In this document: piece by piece, positions 1 to 6,800 of the stretch
Numbering within the stretch: the stretch's first letter is position 1
Layout of the letters: every line of letters begins with the position of its first letter
DNA from: KBS50 sp042434095
GTDB lineage: Bacteria; Actinomycetota; Actinomycetes; Mycobacteriales; Micromonosporaceae
NCBI RefSeq assembly: GCF_042434095.1
Contig: NZ_JBHLUE010000001.1
Location: 124,001 to 188,000, forward strand
Length of the DNA stretch: 64,000 nt
Reading direction: 5' to 3'
Made by a program: the position numbers and the translations under genes
Notes under the pieces: generated by a model
The model's database searches: none
The model's input: the letters and a program-made list of their open reading frames with translations, nothing else
What the model was told of the DNA's origin: nothing

Positions 1-68
1 TCGACGGGGGCGCCTTCGACCTGCCGGCGGGCGCCGAGGTGCGCGACCGGCGACCCGGTGGCCGCTGA
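1..68 (+). CDS. C-terminal fragment of an unidentified protein (cut by window edge)
   Basis: In the third frame the sequence is open from the window edge to a TGA at 66-68 and encodes about 21 residues ending in a basic tail (RDRRPGGR). The composition is that of a normal coding end for this genome. Too little is present to identify the product. The assignment rests only on the open frame and the 250-base gap that follows. Confidence 0.4.
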   Translation, partial: DGGAFDLPAGAEVRDRRPGGR

Positions 69-242
69 CACCCGGGCCGGGCCCCCTCAACCACCATGCG
101 ACCATCACCCCCGTGCTCCGGTCGGGCTTAGGCTAGGAGCGGCGACCACACCCTTCGATGGGTCGCGAAGCCATCGGGTGACCTTTCTCGCCCGCCGTCC
201 CCGGGGTGTCCGCGTAATGCGAACGGCCGTCAAATCGCTGCA

Positions 243-271
243 TTGCCCCGGCCGAGAACGACGGTAAGAAT
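243..271 (+). promoter_or_regulatory. candidate promoter of the small ORF at 316
   Basis: TTGCCC at 243-248 and TAAGAA at 265-270 are separated by 16 bases and lie about 45 bases before the GTG start at 316. The fit to an actinobacterial housekeeping sigma promoter is moderate. The remainder of 69-315 holds no other feature I can support. Confidence 0.35.
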
Positions 272-315
272 CGCCCGGCGGGCAGGTTTCACCACAGGCT
301 GAGTCGGGAGGTCCC

Positions 316-438
316 GTGCGTCGATCGTTGTTCGCCACCACGGTGACCGGGCCCGGCCCGTCCGTCACCACCCCCGTCGCGCAGTGGGACCGCGACGGGA
401 CGTTCCGGCTGCGCGGGCCCGTTCGCCAGCCGTCCTGA
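316..438 (+). CDS. small ORF, 40 residues, unknown function
   Basis: GTG at 316 is preceded by a strong ribosome-binding site (GGGAGG, 5 bases upstream), and the frame runs 40 codons to TGA at 436-438. The peptide starts with MRRSLFATTV and ends in PVRQPS. It has a basic N-terminus and no clear membrane segment or known domain. A strong hairpin followed by a T-rich stretch begins five bases after the stop, so promoter, RBS, ORF and terminator form a compact unit. The function is unknown. The main doubt is whether such a short frame is conserved. Confidence 0.5.
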   Translation: MRRSLFATTVTGPGPSVTTPVAQWDRDGTFRLRGPVRQPS

Positions 439-442
439 TACC

Positions 443-486
443 GCGGTCGGGGCCGGGCGGGAGCGGTCCGGCCCCGACCGCTTTCT
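443..486 (+). terminator. intrinsic terminator after the small ORF
   Basis: A 14-bp perfect stem (443-456 with 468-481) has an 11-base loop and is followed by TTTCT. It begins five bases after the stop of the 40-codon ORF. Confidence 0.65.
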
Positions 487-546
487 GGTCCGGCGCGGGC
501 GTCGCCGGCCTGGCCGCCCGACCGATAGAGAATCTGTGGGGGAAGC

Positions 547-1266
547 ATGCCGGAACCGGCCCGATATTCGGTGGTCGAATGCGTGGTGACCGGACATCAC
601 CCGCTCGGCCTGCTCGCGCGGTTGACCCATGGCGGCGACGAGGCCGTGCTGGAGCGGGTCCCCGTCGAGGACGCGCCGCTGGACGAGCTGCCGCCCGTCG
701 GTGCGGTGCTGCCCGCGGTCGTCCTGGGCCGCACCGCCGACGGCCGGCTGCGGCTGGCCGGTCGGCCGGCCTTCGTGGCGCTGGTGCGATCGGCCGCCGA
801 CCCGGCGGCCGCGCTCGACGCGTGGAGCCGGATCCGGGCGGCCGACGAGGCGTACGCCGAGGCCTGCCACAACCTGTTCTCCGGGCCGGACGCCGCGGCG
901 GTGCTCTGCTGGGCTCTGGACCAGCCGGCCGGATCTCCCCAGCTCGGCTTCGCGCTGCGGGCCCTGCGGGACGCTCCCACCGAATTGAAGCTGGGTTTCG
1001 TGGACGAGCTGCTGCGGGTGTCCACCGAGGGGACGCCCCCTTCGGCCGTCCGGCAGGTGCTCTCCTCGATCCACCTGTCGGTCGACGGCGGTTCTCACCG
1101 GCGCGGCCCGCGGCGGCCGAACGGGACACCGCCGCCCAGGTCCGCGACGCCGCCCAACTCGGCACGGCCGCCGAACGCGGCGCTGCACAGCCTGGTCCGT
1201 TCACCGGACGCCAAGCGTCCGCCCAATGTCGGCGACGCCGGTACGGGGCCGGAGCGGGCCGCCTGA
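547..1266 (+). CDS. hypothetical protein, 239 aa
   Basis: ATG at 547 follows a good ribosome-binding site (GGGGGAAG). The first 150 residues look like an ordinary soluble fold, with beta-rich segments near residues 8-75 (CVVTGHHPLGLLARL, VGAVLPAVVLG) and a helical region after residue 90. The last 60 residues are a proline/arginine/serine-rich low-complexity tail. I do not recognise a family. The N-terminal beta pattern vaguely resembles small OB or S1-like modules, but I would not assign that. It is transcribed alone, with convergent DUF805 downstream. Confidence 0.7.
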   Translation: MPEPARYSVVECVVTGHHPLGLLARLTHGGDEAVLERVPVEDAPLDELPPVGAVLPAVVLGRTADGRLRLAGRPAFVALVRSAADPAAALDAWSRIRAADEAYAEACHNLFSGPDAAAVLCWALDQPAGSPQLGFALRALRDAPTELKLGFVDELLRVSTEGTPPSAVRQVLSSIHLSVDGGSHRRGPRRPNGTPPPRSATPPNSARPPNAALHSLVRSPDAKRPPNVGDAGTGPERAA

Positions 1267-1330
1267 CCTACCTCGCTCTTCCTGCACCTTCGCTGCGGAC
1301 GGCGCTGGCTGGTTGTTCAGCGGCCACGAT

Positions 1331-1384
1331 CGCTCCGGCCGAAGGGCGGCTGGCCGGCGCTCCGGCCGAAGGGCGGCTGGCCGG
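1331..1384. repeat. 27-bp direct duplication
   Basis: A 27-base G/C-rich unit starting CGCTCCGGCCGAAGGGCGGC occurs at 1331 and again at 1358, in the gap between two convergent genes. It is probably simple local duplication. Confidence 0.6.
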
Positions 1385-1427
1385 CCGAGACACCGCCCGG
1401 CCGGCCCCCGTGATCGATGGAGCCGGT

Positions 1428-1835
1428 TCAGGCCAGGCTCGGGGCCGTGACCTCCGGAGCGCCCTTGGGATCGGGACCGTACTGGTTGCTGCCCCGCGTG
1501 CCGTCGAGGATGAAGAACACGAGCAGGACGATGCCGCCCACCAGTGGGATGAGGCCGATCAGGATCCACCAGCCCGAGCGGTTGGTGTCGTGCAGCCGCC
1601 GCACGCCGACGGCCAGGCCCGGCAGCAGCAGGGCCAGCGTGACGATCAGGCTGATGACGCCGCTGGACCCCGGCCGCGACCCGAAGTTGGTGCCGAAGAC
1701 GTCGTCGAGGAGGCCCGCGATGATGCCGACGACTGCCGTGAACAGGAAGAACCACCAGTATTCCGACCGGCGGGCCCGACCGCTGAAGCCGGCGTACTGG
1801 GTGAGGGCGGATCTGATCGCGTCAAGGGGTGACAT
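1428..1835 (-). CDS. DUF805 family membrane protein
   Basis: A 135-residue integral membrane protein matching the DUF805 family. It has the N-terminal pattern YAGFSGRARRSEYWWFFLF, then hydrophobic segments, the family signature RRLHDTNRSGWW in the middle, and a last hydrophobic segment before NQYGPDPKG. Family members are typically about 120-140 aa with four membrane segments and have no settled function. ATG at 1835 is chosen because GGAG lies 8 bases upstream. An upstream in-frame TTG would overlap that site. The gene is convergent with the 547-1266 gene. Confidence 0.88.
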   Translation of the reverse strand: MSPLDAIRSALTQYAGFSGRARRSEYWWFFLFTAVVGIIAGLLDDVFGTNFGSRPGSSGVISLIVTLALLLPGLAVGVRRLHDTNRSGWWILIGLIPLVGGIVLLVFFILDGTRGSNQYGPDPKGAPEVTAPSLA

Positions 1836-1915
1836 GGCTATCTCCAAGAGAATTCGGGATTGAGGCCCGCAAGGGGGCCGACTGCGTCAAAGCCCACCAG
1901 ACCGCCGACGGCCGG

Positions 1916-2422
1916 TCAATTGGCCGTTGTGGCGGAAGCCAAGATTTGCCGGCATTCCTTGCCGGAGTTGCCAAACCAAGCCCTCGCGCATAGCGCGCCA
2001 ACCAACAGAACAAGTGCGAGCAGATGCAACAGGCGTACGCCCAAGGCCGCGATGTCCCCTGCCGCTGGCAGGAATCGCACTCCCCCAAGGCCAACGGCTG
2101 CGCCAACGCCGGCGGATGACCAGAACACAGCCGAGCGGTCCCGTCCCGGAACCGGAATCGGCTCGTCGACCGCTGTCCGCAGCGCCGCACGCCCGGCAAG
2201 CCAGACCGCGACCAGCCCACCGATGATCGTGCTGCTCACGTCGGCTACCGTCCACCAGTACAGCCCGGTGGCCGCGTGAAAGTCGAGACCGAGGGCCCCG
2301 CGCAGCCAGCCGTCCGTGTGGGTGAGGAAGTCCCAGCACACGTGCGCATCGAGGTCTACGCCGGAACCCGGCAGCGTTGCGCCCTGCGTTCCCTGCGCTA
2401 TCCCGGATTCATCTGGGAGCAA
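1916..2422 (-). CDS. hypothetical membrane protein, up to 168 aa
   Basis: A reading frame with three hydrophobic stretches: STIIGGLVAVWLAGRAAL, VFWSSAGVGAAVGLGGVRFL and LLHLLALVLLVGALCARAW. It also has a Trp-rich segment (GLYWWTVADVSS). No family is recognised. The frame begins with TTG and lacks a clear ribosome-binding site, so the true start may be internal. Codon third positions are less G/C-rich than in neighbouring genes, as in the next gene upstream on this strand, which suggests a shared, possibly acquired, origin. Confidence 0.5.
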   Translation of the reverse strand: MLPDESGIAQGTQGATLPGSGVDLDAHVCWDFLTHTDGWLRGALGLDFHAATGLYWWTVADVSSTIIGGLVAVWLAGRAALRTAVDEPIPVPGRDRSAVFWSSAGVGAAVGLGGVRFLPAAGDIAALGVRLLHLLALVLLVGALCARAWFGNSGKECRQILASATTAN

Positions 2423-2449
2423 TTCGACGGCTGATCGTGCCGTGCTCTG

Positions 2450-2950
2450 TCAGGGCGCGTACGAGCGCTTCACAACGGCTCGGCCCGCCTCGGCGGCCGA
2501 CAGGTAGAACCGCCGCAGATCCGCCACCTGCGAGCCGATCATATTGAGGAACACGTCCGGGAGAATCCCGCCGGTGCGCTCGGCCAGGAGGGGTCGATGC
2601 GCCGTCATCAGGGCCGACACGTCCGCTTCCCGCAGGAAACCGGCAGCCGCGGCAACCTCGTCCGTGGTGAGCTTGAGGATCAGGTCCCGGTCCGTAGGAC
2701 CAACCTCCCCCAGCCGCTCCCCGCCGAGCACCGGCAGACCGCTGATCCCATCGTCCTGATGGCGCTGCCCGGCTACCGCCAAGTGGACGAACTCCCAGTT
2801 TTCACCAAGATCGCACAGCAGGTCGGAGCATGTCTCCGCGTCATACACCTCGTTGTCCAGGGTTGCCACGAAGCCCGACTCGAGGTGCCCCAGGCCCCGA
2901 TCCAGGTCCTGCTGCGACACCTGCCGCAGTCGCAGGGAAACCGCCGCCAC
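2450..2950 (-). CDS. DUF1877 (YfbM-like) family protein
   Basis: A 166-residue soluble protein. Its start (VSLRLRQVSQQDLDRGL), the central LGENWEFVHLAVAG with the following DDGISGLPVLGGE, and a C-terminal helix (VADLRRFYLSAAEAGRAVVK) match the DUF1877/YfbM family, whose usual length is about 160-170 aa and whose function is unknown. GTG at 2950 is preferred because GGAGGG lies about 5 bases upstream. The frame stays open far upstream across the DUF885 gene, but that is a G/C-rich shadow. Its lower third-position G/C differs from the flanking core genes. Confidence 0.78.
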   Translation of the reverse strand: MAAVSLRLRQVSQQDLDRGLGHLESGFVATLDNEVYDAETCSDLLCDLGENWEFVHLAVAGQRHQDDGISGLPVLGGERLGEVGPTDRDLILKLTTDEVAAAAGFLREADVSALMTAHRPLLAERTGGILPDVFLNMIGSQVADLRRFYLSAAEAGRAVVKRSYAP

Positions 2951-3132
2951 TGTCCCTCCACGGCGCCGCGTCCTCAAGCGTCCCGGCTGGAAGTCCGCGG
3001 GCGCACCGTAACACGCAGCCCCGTACCCGTGGTTTCCTTGTGGTCCACCGCTCTCGTGAAGCCGTTGGGACCGGAGGAAGTTCCAACCACTCATTCCAGT
3101 AGGCGTGCCGAATGGTGGCTCTCGGGCGAGTC

Positions 3133-4752
3133 CTAGCCGCCCAGGAGGGCGCGGACGTGCCGGGGCGCCGGTGAACCGTGCGACAGCATCAGGTCGTGCC
3201 ACCGCCGGACCGACACGTCCGCCGGGCGCATGGCCGCGATCCCGGCCACCTCGGTGTAGCCGACGAAGTACGTCGAGAGCTGCGTGGCGGTGAGCAGCGC
3301 CCGGCGCCACTTGCCGGCCGCCTCGCCCTCCTCCTGGAAGCCGCGCTCGGTCATCAGCGCCATGGCCTCGGCCTCGGGCAGGTCCTCGCAATGCACGAGC
3401 TGGTCGAGGATCGCGTTGATGGTCATCCGTAGCTGCATCTTGAGCTGCTGCAACCGGATCGGCAGGCCGCCGAAGCCGGCGTCGGTCATCAGCTCCTCGG
3501 CGTACACGGCCCAGCCCTCGACGAACGGCCCGGAGTGCCCGAGCAGCCGGGCCCGGCTGCTGCCCCGGTAGCGGCGGGAGTGGGCGAGCTGGAGGAAGTG
3601 CCCGGGCATGGCCTCGTGCACGGTGAGGTTCCGCACCATGTGGTTGTTGTATTCCCGGTAGAACGAGTCGACCCGTTCGGCCGACCAGTCCGCCGGGGTG
3701 GGCGCGATGCAGTAGAAGGTCGGCACCGGGGCCGTCTCGAGCGGGCCCGGCGGGTCGCAGTAGGCCACCGCCACCCCGCGGGCGAACTCCGGCATCTCGG
3801 TGACCACGCACGGATCGTCGACCAGCGAGACGAGGTCGTGGTCCCGGACGAAGTCGGTGGTTTCGACGAGCGTCCGCCTCGCCAGCTCGACGATGGTGCC
3901 GTTGTCCGGCCGCTGCTCCGCGAGCTGAGCCAGTGCCCGGCGTACCGTCTCCGGAGTGGCCGGACCGCCCACCAGCTCGACGGCCGCGGCGGTGATCTCC
4001 TCGGTCACCCGGTCCAGATTGGTCCGGGCGAGCTCCAGGACCTGCCCGGCGGACAGCTCGGTGTCCAGGGTGTGCCACAGCCGCGCCTCCCAGAGCCGGC
4101 GCCCGAACCGTGGGTCCCGGCCCGGCCCGTCGTCGGAGCGCAGCCGCTCGCGCAGCCAGCCGGCGAACCCGTCCAGCTCCCGCGCGGCCGTCTCGGCCGC
4201 CGGCTCGACCCGGGTCCGCAGCGCCGGCGCCTCGGCCAGCAGCCGGGGCAGCTCGTCCCGGACCAGCGCCGCGGTGCCGGCGAACTGCGCGGCCGCGGTC
4301 TCCAGGTGGATCCGCGGCACGTCGGCGAGGGTGGCCCGCGCGGTGGCCAGCGCGTCGGGAACCGCGCCGAGCCGGCCGGCCAGGCTGGTCAGTCGCACAT
4401 CGGCCGGCGCGAACGGCCGGGCGATCAGCGCGTGCAACAGCACGCCGGGGTTGTGCGCCAACGGATCCCACTCCGGCGCGCGCACCTCGGTGGCCTCGAA
4501 CAGGTAGCGGTCGACCAGCGCCGACAGCACCGCGTGGTCGACCCGCTCGGCCGGGTCCAGCAGCTCGCCGTCCAGCTCGGACAGCGCGTTGGCGGCGTCC
4601 ACCAGCATGGCCGCGTCGGCCGCCACCGCGGCGCCGGACAGGTCCGGCAACCGGTCGTCGAACCGGTGGTCGCCGGCGTCCGCCGCCAGCTCGGGCCGGC
4701 TGGCCAGCAGCGCGTCCACGATCCGCTCGGCGAGCGGCACGAATTCCTGCAT
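3133..4752 (-). CDS. DUF885 family zinc metallopeptidase-like protein
   Basis: This 539-residue protein belongs to the DUF885 family. The gluzincin-type HExxH motif appears as HEAMPGH at about residue 379, and the downstream conserved segment FVEGWAVYAEE at about residue 412 supplies the third zinc ligand glutamate expected for the family. The length fits the usual 530-600 aa. There is no signal peptide, so it should be cytoplasmic. The N-terminal half is helical, as expected. Members are annotated as putative carboxypeptidase- or oligopeptidase-like enzymes, and the substrate is unknown. It is monocistronic on the minus strand. Confidence 0.9.
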   Translation of the reverse strand: MQEFVPLAERIVDALLASRPELAADAGDHRFDDRLPDLSGAAVAADAAMLVDAANALSELDGELLDPAERVDHAVLSALVDRYLFEATEVRAPEWDPLAHNPGVLLHALIARPFAPADVRLTSLAGRLGAVPDALATARATLADVPRIHLETAAAQFAGTAALVRDELPRLLAEAPALRTRVEPAAETAARELDGFAGWLRERLRSDDGPGRDPRFGRRLWEARLWHTLDTELSAGQVLELARTNLDRVTEEITAAAVELVGGPATPETVRRALAQLAEQRPDNGTIVELARRTLVETTDFVRDHDLVSLVDDPCVVTEMPEFARGVAVAYCDPPGPLETAPVPTFYCIAPTPADWSAERVDSFYREYNNHMVRNLTVHEAMPGHFLQLAHSRRYRGSSRARLLGHSGPFVEGWAVYAEELMTDAGFGGLPIRLQQLKMQLRMTINAILDQLVHCEDLPEAEAMALMTERGFQEEGEAAGKWRRALLTATQLSTYFVGYTEVAGIAAMRPADVSVRRWHDLMLSHGSPAPRHVRALLGG

Positions 4753-4869
4753 GCGCTCACCCTACCCCCGACGATCATGGGCTTCACGGCGCTCGAAACG
4801 GTGAATTCGGCAGCAGATCCGGTGACCGCCGCCGGGGACGCCGGGTGTTCGCGGGGGCGGGGGTCGGGG

Positions 4870-5844
4870 TCAGCCGGCCTCGGCGGCGCGAATGGCGTCG
4901 GCGTACCCGAGGGCCGCCGACCGTAGCGCCGACTCGGGGTCCAGGCCGGCCGACCGGGCCCGGGCCACCGCCGCGAGCAGCTCGGCGCCCAGCCGCCGCT
5001 GCGGGTCGTCGGGCGCCGGCTCCGGCAGCGGTACGTCCAGCCCGGCGCGCGCCGCCCGGTCGAGGTACTTCGCGGCCAGGGCCAGCGCCGGCTGGCTGGG
5101 GGCGACCCCGTCCAGCGCCGACCGGCGCGGCCGCTCGGTGCGCTTGATCCGCTCCCAGTTCTCGGTGATCTCCTCGATGCTGCCGACCTCGGCGCCCGCG
5201 AACACGTGCGGGTTGCGCCGGATCATCTTCTCCACCAGCCCGGCGGCCACGTCGTCGACGGTCCACCGCCGGTTCTCCGGCAGCTCCTCGGCCAGCCGGG
5301 CGTGCAGGACCACCTGGAGCAGCACGTCTCCCAGCTCGTCCCGCAGCGCCGCCAGGTCGCCGGTGAGGATCGCGTCGTACGCCTCGTACGCCTCCTCCAG
5401 CAGGAACCGGGCGAGGCTCTCGTGGGTCTGTGCCCGCTTCCACGGATCCCCGCCGGGCGAGGCGAGCCGGTCCAGCACGGTCACCGCGTCCAGCAGCCGG
5501 GCGCCGGGCGGGTCCCACGAGCCGTACAGCAGCTCCAGCTCGGCCAGCGCCGGTTCCCGGGCCAGCCGCAGGCCGAGTTCCCGGGCCAGCGTCTCATCGC
5601 CGGCCGGCCCGGCCAGCCACACCGCCGTGCCGTGTTCGGCCGCCGCCGCGAGCAGCTCGGGCACCGGCTCGGCGCCGGCGATCCGGACCTCCGCGCCCGC
5701 GGCGCGCAGGGCCGCGGTCTGCGCGCCCTCGGCCGCGACCAGCACCGGCCCGGCGCGTACGGCGTCCCAGGCCGACGCGGTCAGCAGGCCCGCCGGCAAC
5801 CGCGGCGAGGTGACCAGCAGGACCACCCGGGGACGCGCGCTCAC
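4870..5844 (-). CDS. mazG: nucleoside triphosphate pyrophosphohydrolase MazG
   Basis: This 324-residue protein has the actinobacterial MazG layout: an extra N-terminal region (1-120) followed by the MazG core. The metal-binding EExxE is seen in LLEEAYEAYDA near residue 150 and the second acidic motif in DELGDVLLQVV near 168-178. It is expected to hydrolyse (d)NTPs to monophosphate and pyrophosphate, which is a house-cleaning role. The start is GTG at 5844 and overlaps the TGA of the upstream lipoprotein gene (GTGA), so translation is probably coupled. The order mfd - lipoprotein - mazG matches other actinobacteria, where eno usually follows. Confidence 0.9.
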   Translation of the reverse strand: MSARPRVVLLVTSPRLPAGLLTASAWDAVRAGPVLVAAEGAQTAALRAAGAEVRIAGAEPVPELLAAAAEHGTAVWLAGPAGDETLARELGLRLAREPALAELELLYGSWDPPGARLLDAVTVLDRLASPGGDPWKRAQTHESLARFLLEEAYEAYDAILTGDLAALRDELGDVLLQVVLHARLAEELPENRRWTVDDVAAGLVEKMIRRNPHVFAGAEVGSIEEITENWERIKRTERPRRSALDGVAPSQPALALAAKYLDRAARAGLDVPLPEPAPDDPQRRLGAELLAAVARARSAGLDPESALRSAALGYADAIRAAEAG

Positions 5845-6617
5845 TGTGCCGGCGCGCTGGGCCCCGCCGACGGGGCCAGGTCGATCACCGGACCGTCCTG
5901 GTCCACGTACGGCAGCTCGTAGAGGATCACGCCACTGCCGGTGCTCACCACGGCGGGCACACCGAGCGGCCGGTACCGCGGGTTCACCGTCACCCCGATC
6001 CGCTTGGCCTCGTCGGCCAGCGCCGCGCTCACCGCCGTGGTGGTACGGACGAAGCCGCCGTCACCGAACGTCTGCCGCACCTGGGTCACGCTCATCCCGC
6101 CCGGGATCTTGCCGACCTTCACCAGCGCCTGGTAGATCGCCATCACGGCCTGGTCGCTCAGCTCGGCCGGCGGCAGCTTCTCGCTCAGCGTGCCGTAGAT
6201 GTCGATCCACTCGCCCCACAGCTTCGCGAACTCGGCGCTCGCCGGCATCTGGATATCCGACTCGAGCTGCTCGGCCGTGACCTGGTCGGAGATGGGGATC
6301 TTCTTCTCGGCCGCGACCCGCTTGCCCAGGTCGATGCCGACCAGCAGATCCACCACGTCCTGCCGGGTGACCGTCGAGCGCGGCGGCTCGACCGTCGGCG
6401 ACGCCCCCGACTGGGCGGCCTGGGCGGCGATCTGCCCCTGCACCGCGTCGTGGAACTTCGACTGGGCGTCCGTGTAGATGTGGTCGACCCGGTCCGTGGA
6501 GTACGTGGCGTCGCCGACGTAGGCCGCGACGCCCGGTTCGGACCGGCCGCAGGCGCCGAGGGCGGCGACGGCGACCAGGGCGAGCGAGACGGCGGAGGCG
6601 ACAGGACGAGCACGCAT
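5841..6617 (-). CDS. SurA/peptidyl-prolyl isomerase-like lipoprotein
   Basis: A 258-residue lipoprotein precursor. It has a basic N-terminus, a hydrophobic core and a lipobox LGAC with the lipidated Cys at residue 23. The mature part begins with a SurA-N-like segment (VAAYVGDATYSTDRVDHIYTDA) and is predicted helical throughout, resembling chaperone/isomerase lipoproteins found between mfd and mazG in actinobacteria. The catalytic parvulin domain is not evident, so a chaperone or anchoring role is likelier than isomerase activity. ATG at 6617 is chosen because it starts the signal peptide. Further in-frame codons upstream run through a tandem repeat. It is coupled to mazG by a 4-base overlap. 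Confidence 0.82.
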   Translation of the reverse strand: MRARPVASAVSLALVAVAALGACGRSEPGVAAYVGDATYSTDRVDHIYTDAQSKFHDAVQGQIAAQAAQSGASPTVEPPRSTVTRQDVVDLLVGIDLGKRVAAEKKIPISDQVTAEQLESDIQMPASAEFAKLWGEWIDIYGTLSEKLPPAELSDQAVMAIYQALVKVGKIPGGMSVTQVRQTFGDGGFVRTTTAVSAALADEAKRIGVTVNPRYRPLGVPAVVSTGSGVILYELPYVDQDGPVIDLAPSAGPSAPAQ

Positions 6618-6668
6618 GGCGGTCACTCTCTCATGACCGGTCGCCGGCTGTGACAGCGGCCACCGGCT

Positions 6669-6800
6669 TGGGCTCGCCGCGTTACCTTCCGCTCGCCACT
6701 GCGGGGCCCGCAACCCCGGCGGGCTCCTCGGGCTCGCCTCGTCACCTTCCGCTCGCCACTGCGGGGCCCGCAACCCCGGCGGGCTCCTCGGGCTCGCCGA
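6669..6800. repeat. 60-bp tandem duplication covering the 3' end of mfd
   Basis: Two nearly identical units are spaced exactly 60 bases apart (for example TTCCGCTCGCC at 6687 and 6747), plus a partial third. The mfd stop lies in one unit (6742-6744). The other carries an in-frame stop at the matching position (6682-6684), so the duplication left the Mfd tail intact. Confidence 0.85.

Noticed and set aside
2450..4471. 673-codon open frame on the minus strand spanning the DUF1877 gene and most of the DUF885 gene
   Set aside because: Only its last 166 codons have protein character. The rest is an Arg/Gly/Pro-rich G/C shadow of the DUF885 gene in another frame.
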